From positions 1,550,001 to 1,614,000 of the forward strand of contig NZ_JAGFMD010000001.1 in the NCBI RefSeq assembly GCF_017592825.1: a stretch of 64,000 nucleotides of DNA, given 5' to 3'. The position numbers were made by a program, and so were the translations under genes. Under the pieces are notes generated by a model. That model saw only the letters and a program-made list of their open reading frames with translations. It ran no database searches and was not told where the DNA came from. This document shows positions 24,497 through 33,800 of this stretch, piece by piece. Numbering within the stretch: the stretch's first letter is position 1; each line of letters starts with the position of its first letter. The DNA comes from Roseivirga sp. E12. Lineage in GTDB: Bacteria; Bacteroidota; Bacteroidia; Cytophagales; Cyclobacteriaceae.

Positions 24497-27100
24497 ATGG
24501 GCATAAAGCACAAAAATGCACGACCACCACGGTTCGCCAAATGGTTACTAAAAAGTTTCTGCTCTTATGACTTCTTGTCAACGGCTCTATGGGACCTGGA
24601 AGAATTGTTTCATCATAACATAAAAGTCAAAGGACTCAGCAAAGCCAGACTCTTCTATACCATGGAAGTATTTGGCATCATCATCCATCTTTTTTTTAAA
24701 GGCAAAAGTCAATACTCAACTAATAAAATTGCCATGTTAAAACACAACCTTTTAATCTCTATCCGAAGCTTTAAGCGCTTTAAAAGTACTTTCTTTATCA
24801 ACCTCATCGGACTGGCCACAGGGCTGGCCTCCACCCTGCTCATTTATTTATGGGTAGTTGATGAAATGTCGATAGACAAATTCCATGAAAAAGATGACCA
24901 AATCTATCAGGTCATGCGAAATCGAAACCAAAATGGCATAATAAACACCACTTCTACGATGCCCGGTCCGCTGGCAGAAGAACTGAGGACCAACTATCCG
25001 GAGGTTGAATCTGCCTCTATGATTTGGGCTCCAGAGTTTTTTGGCAGCAAAGGATACATCTCAATGGAAGACAAACAGATCAGGGCAAAAGCACAATACG
25101 TTGATGCTGGCTTTATGAAGATCATGTCAGTACCATTGGTCTCTGGTAATCCAAATGCCGCTTTGAAAAGCAAGACTGAAGTGCTCATCTCAGAATCTTT
25201 GGCTCAAAAAGTATTTGGAACGATCGACAATCTGATTGGTAAGACCCTCCATTGGAACGAGGGAAAAATGTCAGGAGACTACATGATCAGCGGGATTTTC
25301 GAAGACGTTCCTGATAATTCATCCATGCAATTCGACATGTTGCTGAACGCCAAAGTGATGATAGATGCTCGCAAATACATGGAGGAATGGGGCAATACCA
25401 ATCCCGATGTGGTTGTACTACTTAAAGAAGGCACCTCTGCGGATCAATTCGATGCCAAAATCACAAAGCTTATTCAAGCCAAGCGCCCCAAATCAAGTGG
25501 TACACTCTTCATCCAAAAGTTCTCAGATCGCTATCTCAAGGGCTCTTATGAGAACGGTACCGTCTCTGGTGGTAGAATAGTCTATGTGCGTCTTTTCTCC
25601 ATTGTTGCCATGATCATTCTCGCCATTGCATGTATCAACTTTATGAATCTGAGTACGGCAAAAGCGACCGGAAGGCTTAAAGAAATTGGTGTAAAAAAGG
25701 CGCTTGGTGCAAAAAGAAAAGCCCTCCTTACCCAGTATTACACGGAATCATTTTTGATGACAATTATAAGTATGGCCATGGCTCTGATTATGGCGCGGTC
25801 ACTTTTACCCCAATTCAGCCAAATCACTGGAAAAGCACTGAATATCAATTTCACATCCGAACTTGCTATAGGCATTGGGGTCATCCTATTATTCACAGGT
25901 TTACTAGCAGGAAGTTATCCGGCCCTCTATTTATCTCGACTAAAAACGACCGAATCATTAAAGGGGAAACTTGCGAAAAGTTTTAGCGAATTGCTCGTTC
26001 GTAAAGGGCTCGTTATTTTTCAATTTTCTGCCTCCATCATACTGATTTTCAGTGTATTAATAGTCTCCAAACAGATCGATTATATTCAAAACAAGAACCT
26101 TGGCTATAACCGCGAAAATATCGTCAAGTTCGACAATACTGGAATTGATGACTCTGCCTATCCCGGCTTTGTGTCATCTCTGGAGTCCATACCCGGAGTG
26201 CTTAGTACCGCATCAACCGGACATGACTTGACTGGTGATCACGGAAGTACCCGACTCAGTTGGCCTGGAAAAAAAACCGATGACAAGACCATGTTCATCA
26301 ATCTTGAAATGAGTCCTAGGTTTATCGAAACCATGGGAATAGAACTTGTGCAAGGTAGAACGTTCGAACGCGGCCGAATAAACGAAGACAAAAAAATTAT
26401 CTTCAATGAAACCGCCATTAAACAAATGGACCTTGAAGATCCTGTCGGTAAGATTATCAATCTATGGGGTCGTGAAAAAGAGATCATTGGAGTGGTCAAG
26501 GATTTTCATGCAGAGTCTCTTTATGAAACCATTCAACCCACCCTCATTCAGGCCTATCCTGTTTTAAATAGTACAATTGTCCGAATCCAGAAAGAGACCA
26601 TACCCAATACGCTTGCAAGCATTGAGGAGCGCTTCGAGGAGTTTAGCAATGGCTTGCCTTTTGAATTCAGCTTTATGGATTCAGATTATCAAGCGATGTA
26701 TCAAAGTGAAAAAAGGATCTCCTCCCTATCAAAGTTCTTTGCCATTGTAGCTGCCATAATTTCCTGCCTAGGGCTTCTGGGCTTAACCGCCTTTACAGCC
26801 GAAAAGCGCACTAAAGAAATCGGAATACGTAAAGTCTTAGGTTCAGGCAATTGGAAGATCGTGGGACTGTTATCATTAGACTTTGCAAAAATGGTGCTTG
26901 TCGCCCTAGTCATAGGCTTACCATTGAGCTACTTCATTGCTCAGGGCTGGTTGGAAAACTTCAAGTATAGTATCGCACTATCACCATGGCACTTTTTACT
27001 TTCAGGCTCAATAATAGTGGCCATTTCCTGGTTGACAGTGAGTTTTCAAACCTTTAAGGCTGCACGCACCAACCCTGTAGATGCCCTGCGATCGGAGTAA
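24497..27100 (+). CDS. Permease 7: MacB/FtsX-type permease with variant prefix
   Basis: 867 residues from ATG 24497, three bases after permease 6. The prefix (PPRFAKWLLKSFCSYDF) is nearly the same as in permease 6, yet the first periplasmic domain (YQVMRNRNQNGIINTTSTMPGPLAEEL) belongs to a different subgroup. Coupling blocks: KEIGVKKALGAKRKA and KEIGIRKVLGSGNWK. It ends the array and is followed by a strong hairpin at 27120-27173. As for its relatives, two modules of four TM segments flank large extracytoplasmic domains, and the partner ATPase, if any, is not in this window. Confidence 0.9.
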   Translation: MGIKHKNARPPRFAKWLLKSFCSYDFLSTALWDLEELFHHNIKVKGLSKARLFYTMEVFGIIIHLFFKGKSQYSTNKIAMLKHNLLISIRSFKRFKSTFFINLIGLATGLASTLLIYLWVVDEMSIDKFHEKDDQIYQVMRNRNQNGIINTTSTMPGPLAEELRTNYPEVESASMIWAPEFFGSKGYISMEDKQIRAKAQYVDAGFMKIMSVPLVSGNPNAALKSKTEVLISESLAQKVFGTIDNLIGKTLHWNEGKMSGDYMISGIFEDVPDNSSMQFDMLLNAKVMIDARKYMEEWGNTNPDVVVLLKEGTSADQFDAKITKLIQAKRPKSSGTLFIQKFSDRYLKGSYENGTVSGGRIVYVRLFSIVAMIILAIACINFMNLSTAKATGRLKEIGVKKALGAKRKALLTQYYTESFLMTIISMAMALIMARSLLPQFSQITGKALNINFTSELAIGIGVILLFTGLLAGSYPALYLSRLKTTESLKGKLAKSFSELLVRKGLVIFQFSASIILIFSVLIVSKQIDYIQNKNLGYNRENIVKFDNTGIDDSAYPGFVSSLESIPGVLSTASTGHDLTGDHGSTRLSWPGKKTDDKTMFINLEMSPRFIETMGIELVQGRTFERGRINEDKKIIFNETAIKQMDLEDPVGKIINLWGREKEIIGVVKDFHAESLYETIQPTLIQAYPVLNSTIVRIQKETIPNTLASIEERFEEFSNGLPFEFSFMDSDYQAMYQSEKRISSLSKFFAIVAAIISCLGLLGLTAFTAEKRTKEIGIRKVLGSGNWKIVGLLSLDFAKMVLVALVIGLPLSYFIAQGWLENFKYSIALSPWHFLLSGSIIVAISWLTVSFQTFKAARTNPVDALRSE
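24521..24786 (+). repeat. 266-bp near-identical tract, copy in permease 7
   Basis: Partner of 21914-22179, same length without gaps. The first base lies 24 bases after the start codon. Confidence 0.85.
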
Positions 27101-27114
27101 AACTATTGATAGAT

Positions 27115-27180
27115 AAAGAAAAGCGTCATGCTATTCTTTTGGAGTGGCCTCTAGAAGAGTTTCATGACGCTTTCTTATTA
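27115..27180 (+). terminator. Hairpin terminator after the permease array
   Basis: AAAGCGTCATG at 27120-27130 pairs exactly with CATGACGCTTT at 27163-27173, with partial pairing inside (CTATTCTT and AGAAGAG). A T-rich tail TTTCTTATTAT follows. It lies 20 bases after the stop of permease 7 and before the next gene at 27251. Confidence 0.7.
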
Positions 27181-27250
27181 TACCCCTCAAAGAATTTCAT
27201 TAGCATGTTTAAGGAAAGCTTCGCTTCTTTATGATATCAACCCTTAGACT

Positions 27251-28414
27251 ATGAAACTTTTTCTATTACGATTTAGCATGTCACTGGCATTGCTTGTGTC
27301 AATTTTTGCTTGTACTACTGAAACCAAAGACCTAAGCAATAGCTTCACAGTTTCCGGGAATATTACTGGACTCGACACAGAATTCATGTCCTACAGCTAT
27401 AGAGATGCTGATGGAAAAAGAGTCAGCGACTCTGTCTTTGTCAAAGACAACAAGTTCACATATACAGGCCAAATCGATGAGCCTACCCATATCATTTTCT
27501 GGCCAAATGTTGAAAGCACTATCAAGAGAACTGGAAGAGGCTATTACCCCGCAAAGTCCTCACAATTCGCATTTCTAGCCAGTCCTGGTGATGAGATTGT
27601 CTTTGAAGGAGAAATCACTGACTTCGTAAACGCCTACCCTACGGGAACCAAGGGTAATGATGAGCTAGCTGAGATCAACAAGAAAATTTTCCCGCTGATG
27701 AATCAATCCGTAAATATGCAATTGGAGATCAACAAGTTAGAAGAGTCCGACCCAAAGCGTGAAACGCTGCAGGCATCTATGGCTAAAATTGACAAAGAGG
27801 TGATCCAGGTTAAAAAAGACTTTGTAACCTCTAACCCATTGTCACAGGCCGCTGCTTGGTATCTGTCCGACATGATGATCCGCAGCCATGTTTCTCAGGA
27901 CGAGTCAATTGCCTTTTTCAAATCTCTAGACAACAGCTTGAGTGGATATCCTTTTTATCAAGCCGTGGCACAGCGTGTCGAAGGTATCGAGTCTACCAAG
28001 GTTGGCAAGATTATGCCAAACTTTACGACCAATGCTACCAATGATGGTGAAACATTCGAACTGAATAGTCTGAGAGGAAAGTATGTGTTGATAGACTTTT
28101 GGGGTACCTGGTGCGCTCCATGTATTGCTGAAATGCCGAAGGTTAAGGCGTATAAAGAGAAGTATGCTGACAAGCTTGTGATTCTTGGAGTGAACAGTGG
28201 TGATACCATGGAAAAGATACTCAAGTTTACTGAACCCAAATCTTATGACTGGACCCAAATCTTAGCTGCTAGTGGAGATCAAGACCTTGTTCTACAGCTG
28301 AATGTAGCTGGTTTTCCCACCAAGTTTATTCTAAGCCCAGAAGGTGAAATCCTTAATCGATTTGTCGGTGATACAGAAGAAGCTTTTGATGTTTTGGATG
28401 AGTTGTTAGACTAA
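27251..28414 (+). CDS. TlpA-like thioredoxin-fold lipoprotein with DUF4369 domain
   Basis: 387 residues. Lipoprotein signal with Cys21 (SIFAC). Residues of about 30-240 match the DUF4369 beta domain plus a helical linker typical of Bacteroidota thiol proteins (SGNITGLDTEF, KVTYTGQIDEP-like start). The C-terminal AhpC/TSA-Redoxin domain carries the active site WCAPC with Cys288 and Cys291, preceded by GKYVLIDFWGT. Expected role: periplasmic membrane-anchored thiol-disulfide reductase that keeps cysteines of cytochromes or other exported proteins reduced. It ends two bases from the convergent DUF6155-like gene. Confidence 0.92.
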   Translation: MKLFLLRFSMSLALLVSIFACTTETKDLSNSFTVSGNITGLDTEFMSYSYRDADGKRVSDSVFVKDNKFTYTGQIDEPTHIIFWPNVESTIKRTGRGYYPAKSSQFAFLASPGDEIVFEGEITDFVNAYPTGTKGNDELAEINKKIFPLMNQSVNMQLEINKLEESDPKRETLQASMAKIDKEVIQVKKDFVTSNPLSQAAAWYLSDMMIRSHVSQDESIAFFKSLDNSLSGYPFYQAVAQRVEGIESTKVGKIMPNFTTNATNDGETFELNSLRGKYVLIDFWGTWCAPCIAEMPKVKAYKEKYADKLVILGVNSGDTMEKILKFTEPKSYDWTQILAASGDQDLVLQLNVAGFPTKFILSPEGEILNRFVGDTEEAFDVLDELLD

Positions 28415-28416
28415 GC

Positions 28417-28923
28417 TCAGCTAGCCACTTTATCCTCTAGCCCCTCTGCATTAAACCATTCCTGATCCCAGGCGGTCTCGACAACAGCTCGGATGCGATC
28501 TTTAAATACGGCTCTCAAGCCATTCGATTCTATATGCGCTATGGCTTGATCGAAAGAGTTGAACATACTCTTGTAGAATGCGTCTTGGTTAATTCTTTTC
28601 TTCTGGTTGAATCTTTGAGCTGTCTCGAGATTAAAGAGCATCACCTCAGCAATCAAGGCAGGGTCTAATCCCAATAATAAGAATTGCTTTATATACTTCT
28701 GCGCCACGGACCTTCGGGCCCTTGGTTTTCTTCTCTTTAGTGGAAAGTACTCGTTAGCAATCTTCATTTTCGCCTCCTCAACCAGCTTGTCTTCTTTAGG
28801 ATTGAAGACAAAATTGTAGTAGGTCTGCACAGGTTTAAAGCGAGTGTATAAGTCTAAAACTTGATCCTCCAATTCCTGCTTATCCAATGACTGAAGATAC
28901 TTTACAAGCGCTCTTTTACTCAT
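28417..28923 (-). CDS. DUF6155-like protein
   Basis: 168-residue cytosolic, highly charged helical protein beginning SKRALVKYLQSLDKQELEDQVLDLYTRF. This first block and the FVFNPKED motif match the DUF6155 family known from Bacteroidota, whose function is not established. It has a basic patch (KRRKPRARRS) near residue 80 that could contact nucleic acid, though this is speculation. No operon partner is evident; its 5' side faces a 232-base intergenic region. Confidence 0.7.
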   Translation of the reverse strand: MSKRALVKYLQSLDKQELEDQVLDLYTRFKPVQTYYNFVFNPKEDKLVEEAKMKIANEYFPLKRRKPRARRSVAQKYIKQFLLLGLDPALIAEVMLFNLETAQRFNQKKRINQDAFYKSMFNSFDQAIAHIESNGLRAVFKDRIRAVVETAWDQEWFNAEGLEDKVAS

Positions 28924-29155
28924 ATCTCAAAATTATAGAAATCAATGGACCTATTTGCCTCCTCAAACAATGATATTTTCTGGAAACCATTGAAGATATT
29001 CTTAGATCAACGTATCGCTATTTAAAAACAGTAGCACCCGTAGAACACAACACTACCCCTACGGTAATCCTTGCATCTGAAATGGCAGATTGACCCTTAA
29101 ATTAAACCTTAATCAAAATCAACTGTCTTAATCAAGACCAACTCTTACAACTGCC

Positions 29156-30043
29156 ATGAAGAAGCTCTCTAAAGAAGAAATCGATCAAGAAGTATTCGAC
29201 TTATACGATGACTACGCTCATAATAAGATCGATAGAAGAAAATTCGTAGAAAAACTCTCTGTTTATGCCATTGGCGGATTAACGCTATCTTCTTTAATGA
29301 GCAGCATGATGCCTGATTACGAAACCACCAGGCTAATCAAGGAGGGTGACGAAAGGCTTACTTCGGATTACATCAATTATGACTCGCCAAACGGCGGTGG
29401 TAGCATAAAAGGATTACTTTCTAAGCCCACAGGCACAACGGGTAAAGTGCCTGGAGTGGTAGTGGTTCATGAAAACAGGGGTCTAAATCCCTATATCGAG
29501 GATGTGGGCAGAAGAACAGCTGTGGATGGTTTTATCTCTTTAGCTCCAGATGCCTTAACCCCTCTAGGCGGCTATCCTGGTACGGATGATGAAGGTAGAA
29601 CGATGCAACGTAAACGCGATCGTAATGAAATGCTGGAAGACTTTATTGCCGCCTATGATTACCTAATGAAGCACCCTGATTGTAATGGTAAAGTAGGGGT
29701 GGTAGGTTTCTGCTTTGGAGGCTGGATCTCTAATATGATGGCAGTAAGAATTCCTACTCTCTCGGCAGCGGTACCATTCTACGGTGGGCAACCTTCTGCA
29801 GAAGACACCGCTAAGATTAAGTCACCATTGATGCTTCAGTATGGTGGGTTAGATAAAAGAGTCAACGCAGGCTGGCCGGCTTTCGAAGAAGCACTCAAGG
29901 CCAATAATGTAGAACATCAGGCTTTTGTGTATGAAGGTGCCAATCATGGATTCCATAATAACACTACCCCTCGATATGACGAAGCGGCTGCAACGCTAGC
30001 TTGGGAAAGGACCATCGGTTTCTTCAAAGAAAAGCTCGTTTAG
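29156..30043 (+). CDS. Dienelactone hydrolase family protein with Tat-like leader
   Basis: 295 residues. The leader contains an RR motif (DRRKFVEKL) followed by a moderately hydrophobic stretch, suggesting Tat export. The hydrolase domain shows the dienelactone-hydrolase triad: Cys186 in GFCFGG, Asp233 in YGGLDKRV and His264 in ANHGFHN, and [11 protein letters not shown] near residue 100. Family members hydrolyse lactones or esters; the natural substrate is unknown here. The preceding 232-base region has a direct repeat CTTAATCAA at 29108-29116 and 29127-29135 that could be a regulator site. Confidence 0.9.
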   Translation: MKKLSKEEIDQEVFDLYDDYAHNKIDRRKFVEKLSVYAIGGLTLSSLMSSMMPDYETTRLIKEGDERLTSDYINYDSPNGGGSIKGLLSKPTGTTGKVPGVVVVHENRGLNPYIEDVGRRTAVDGFISLAPDALTPLGGYPGTDDEGRTMQRKRDRNEMLEDFIAAYDYLMKHPDCNGKVGVVGFCFGGWISNMMAVRIPTLSAAVPFYGGQPSAEDTAKIKSPLMLQYGGLDKRVNAGWPAFEEALKANNVEHQAFVYEGANHGFHNNTTPRYDEAAATLAWERTIGFFKEKLV

Positions 30044-30080
30044 AGGCTCATTTTTAACCGAATAGGAATGAGGTTCAAAA

Positions 30081-30126
30081 AAACCACTGGATAAATATGT
30101 CGTTTACCGAGTAAATCTGGTGGTTT
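30081..30126 (-). terminator. Candidate terminator between dienelactone hydrolase and GNAT genes
   Basis: AAACCAC at 30081-30087 pairs with GTGGTTT at 30120-30126, and an inner TTTAC/GTAAA stem lies between. On the minus strand the hairpin is followed by a run of T from bases 30083-30077, the pattern of a rho-independent terminator for minus-strand transcripts. It could also slow plus-strand reading. Confidence 0.4.
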
Positions 30127-30197
30127 ACCTAAGCTTAAACCTACGATTCATAACATCTGGTGATATTTGATCAACAACAGGTCAAAAATCAAAGGTT

Positions 30198-30314
30198 ATG
30201 AGAAAGCTATTACTTCTTATCGTATTGCTCCTTTTCGGGTTCTATCTTCAAAACCAGGCTGAAAAGGTAAATCAAGAACAGAATTATAAAACTGAAACCT
30301 CGCAGAGGAAATAG
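30198..30314 (+). CDS. Small hydrophobic peptide, 38 residues (possible)
   Basis: ATG at 30198 gives MRKLLLLIVLLLFGFYLQNQ followed by a polar tail of about 18 residues and a TAG at 30312. It looks like a signal peptide or single-pass membrane peptide: two basic residues, then a hydrophobic core of about 13 residues. It lies in the gap between the hydrolase and the minus-strand GNAT gene, with its end only 6 bases from the GNAT stop codon. Nothing else supports translation, so this is tentative. Confidence 0.35.
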   Translation: MRKLLLLIVLLLFGFYLQNQAEKVNQEQNYKTETSQRK

Positions 30315-30319
30315 AGAAA

Positions 30320-30802
30320 TTAAAGTCGTTGCCACATCACGTAACCATTGATTAACCCCTTGCTTGGGTGATCAAAAATCTCGGGCACCTCTCCTACTAT
30401 TTCGAAGCCTAGTCTTTGCCAAAGCCTTACAGCTCTTTCATTACTCTTTAACACTATGTTGAATTGCATTGACTTATAGCCTAAACGTCTGGCTTCCTGA
30501 ATGGAAAACTCCCCCATTTGATAGCCTATCCCTTGCCCTTCTGATGATGGATCAGTCATATATCCTGCATTGGCCACATGTGCGCCCATTCCAGGCTGGT
30601 TGTCTGCTATAAAGAATGTACCTACTAACTTATCGTTTATGACGGCTACATAGACGTGTTTCTTTCGATTACACCAAAAGGCCAACATCCGTTCTCTACT
30701 CGTATCTGGAGCAAAAACTAAGCTTTCACAGGTAGCAATTACTTGCTCGGTGATTCCCCAAATGGCCTCGTGATCATCTTTAGTAGCTTTTCTTATTTGC
30801 AT
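30320..30802 (-). CDS. GNAT family N-acetyltransferase
   Basis: 160 residues with the GNAT fold. MQIRKATKDDHEAIWGI is the first strand-helix unit, and VAVINDKLVGTFFIADNQ the central strands. The acetyl-CoA pyrophosphate loop appears as EGQGIGYQMG (Q/R-x-x-G-x-G/A), followed by NSNERAVRLWQRLGFEIVG-like motif B (LKSNERAVRLWQRLGF). Substrate cannot be read from sequence. It is 20 bases downstream of the Asp-box protein on the same strand and could be its operon partner. Confidence 0.9.
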   Translation of the reverse strand: MQIRKATKDDHEAIWGITEQVIATCESLVFAPDTSRERMLAFWCNRKKHVYVAVINDKLVGTFFIADNQPGMGAHVANAGYMTDPSSEGQGIGYQMGEFSIQEARRLGYKSMQFNIVLKSNERAVRLWQRLGFEIVGEVPEIFDHPSKGLINGYVMWQRL

Positions 30803-30822
30803 GATATTGCGATCAATCCGAA

Positions 30823-33800
30823 TTAGTCATTAAACCCCTTTACCAGCTCCAAGTTTAACCCTTCTACAAAAGTCTTGAAGGCGCTCCAATCATTGGTAAA
30901 GAATTCATTTACCTGCTCAACAAAAGGCTCTACCGCCTTCTTTGCATTTTCATAGGCAAATCGTTGCGGCTGAGTCACTGGCTTGTAACTGCTTTGCATT
31001 TTACCTCTAATATTTCCCAACTGACTTGAAATCAAGTCAGGATTTCTAGCCAATCCTTGCCCTCTCCGTGGTGCAGACACCATTCCGCGTAAATCCTTTA
31101 AGCTCTTCTTGACTTCCGTAACCTTATCTTTCAAATCTTTATTGTCCTTGTCAATGGCCAACACTTTATCAGCAATACTTGTGGCTTCATCAATGCGATC
31201 TACTGCCGCTGTTACTGATGATACCAAATCATAGTACTGGGTGATGAAACGTTGCTTTTCGTCAATTTCTGCTTGATCCCAAGGTTTTCGTGTATCTCTT
31301 AGCACACTAATTGGTTGACTTGAACTCGCATCTTTCATGGATAGCTTCACTTGATAAGTGCCTGGTAAAACATCATAGCCACTTGGTTTGGTCGCATTCG
31401 CACTGGTTGGCTTGCGAGAACCTGGCTGTCTAATTCCATCTGCTTCAAAACCCCAGTATACGCGGTTCACACCTTCCTCAGCATTATAAGTTCGAGTACG
31501 GATCGTCTTTCCCGTGGCATCTGCGACTTCCATGGTTACTTTACCTTTCTTCTGTGCATAGAAGCTTATGGCCGCATTGAAAGGCTTGTTCTGACCCATA
31601 AATAATCCATGCCCAGTACTCCTATACCCCCAATATGGTCCAATGATGGCATTGGTAGCATCTGGAATAGCAAAAGTATGGATCGTTTCTTCTTTGAGTT
31701 TTGCCACACCCAATTGAGCAGCTTCACGCAAGGGGCGAATGTCATCTAGAATCCACAATGCTCTACCGAAGGTGCCAATGATTAAGTCATGTTCTCTAGG
31801 GTGGATTTGTAAATCCATTGTCGGAACAGTTGGATACCCATGGGTCCATTTAGCCCAGCTTTTAGCGCCATCCATGGTAACATAAAGTCCACTTTCTGTG
31901 CCTAAAAACATTAGGTTAGGTTCTACCGGATCTTGAACTATAGACATAGCAAAGCCGAAGACATCTCCCTCATTTACAATTCTTTTCCACGATCTACCAT
32001 AATTTGTAGTCTGATAAACATAAGGGCTCCAATCGTCTCTTCTGTGCTCGTCAAACACCACGAAAGCTGTGCCAGCATCATAGGTGCTAGCTCTGATCTG
32101 CTGCACCCAGCTATTGGCAGGAAGCCCTGGGAACTTGCCTGCACTATTCGCCCAGTTTTCCCCGCCATCCCTTGTCAGTTGAACATTACCATCGTCTGTA
32201 CCTACCCAAATCATTCCCTGCGCCAGAGCACTTGGTTCTACTACCGTGATGGTGGTATGCATCTCAGCACCAGAGTTATCCAGATTCAGTTTACCACCAG
32301 TCTCCGCCTGCTTCTGTTTTTCAGGATCGTTTGTCGTCAGGTCTGGAGAAATTACCTCCCAAGTGTCTCCATGATCGGGGGACTTGAACAAATACTGTCC
32401 TCCGAGGTAGATTGTCTTTTTGTCGAATGGATCAATATTGACTCCAGCATTCCAGTTCCAGCGAATCCGTTCTCCATCTGGATGTTCTGGACGTATACCT
32501 ACCATTTCACCCGTCTTTCTATCGTAGCGCTGAATATTCGCCCCCTGGCTCAATGAATAGCCAAAACGAGTATCTAGTGGGTCTGGTACTACATCGAAGC
32601 CATCTCCACCGACAATTCTTTCCCAGTAACCATTACGAATTCCTCCTTGCTTCAAGAGTTGGCTTGGCCCCAACCAAGCTCCATTATCTTGCATTCCTCC
32701 CATTACATTGTAAGGCGTTTCCATGTCATAACTTACATGATAGAATTGGCCTATCGGCAGGTTTTCCATATAGTGCCAACTGCCTCCACGGTCTCTACTC
32801 ACTTCCATACCACCATCATTACCCAAAACCATAAAGTTCGGGTCATCTGGGTGCACATAAAACGCATGATTATCTACATGGATAAAGCCCGGGTTCACAA
32901 AAGTGCTAAAGCTCTTACCGCCATCTTCCGAAGAAGTAACTGTGGTATGAAGGGAATAGACTCTATTCTCGTTTTCAGGATCAGCATAAAGATCGGCATA
33001 GTAAAATGGTCTACTCCCAATACCGCTTTCTCCTTTATTAGAAACCCTTCTCCACTGATTACCACCATCGTCAGAGCGATAAATGGCATTCTCCTTCGAC
33101 TCTACATAGGCATAGATACGATCGGGCATTGATGGTGAGATGGCCAGACCTATTCTACCCAAGTCGCCTTTCGGCAGGCCATGCTCAGAAGTTTTTCTAT
33201 CCCAGTTTTCACCTCCATCATAAGAAATATAGATACCTGAGGCAGGCCCTCCAGAGTTGAAGAACCAAGGCCATCTACGATGCTCCCACATGGCTGCCAC
33301 TAACTTGTTGGGGTTACTAGGATCAATCACCAAATCGGCAATTCCTGCCCCTGGAATATCATAAAGTACTTTTCTCCAAGTTTTGCCACCATCTGTAGAT
33401 TTAAAAACTCCTCTTTCCTCATGTTCTGCCCATGGAGAGCCAATTGCACCTACCCAAACCGTATTCGGATCATCCGGGTGTACAATTAAACGATGTACAT
33501 TCTTGGTTTCTTTCAGTCCCATATGTTGCCAGGTACGGCCCGCATCGAGACTTTTATAAACTCCATACCCACCATTCAATGAGTTTCTTGGATTGCCTTC
33601 TCCTGTCCCCACCCAGATGGTGCTGGCATTTGAGGGATCGATGGTCACAACGCCTATGGATGCTACTTCTTCCTTATCGAAAAGCGGCTCCCAACTTGTT
33701 CCGCCACTTACAGACTTCCATAGGCCTCCTGAAGCCGTGCCGGCATAAATGATATTTCGGTTATGCCGAACTACATCAATGGAAGTGACTCTTCCTGACA

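Noticed and set aside
7621-27100. Transposon or IS origin of the permease array
   Set aside because: No transposase, terminal repeats or target duplications are visible; the repeats are short intergenic elements and paralogous coding tracts.
29034-29064. CCGTAG/CTACGG hairpin as a terminator or riboswitch
   Set aside because: Only a 6-bp stem with a large loop and no T-run or known aptamer pattern.
31933-32834. Plus-strand frames of 207 and 93 codons inside the Asp-box gene
   Set aside because: Antisense shadows of a repetitive gene with no family similarity and no leader; the minus-strand protein explains the region.
32647-33132. 161-codon plus-strand frame inside the Asp-box gene
   Set aside because: Same reason: composition is that of complementary coding DNA, with no recognisable domain.
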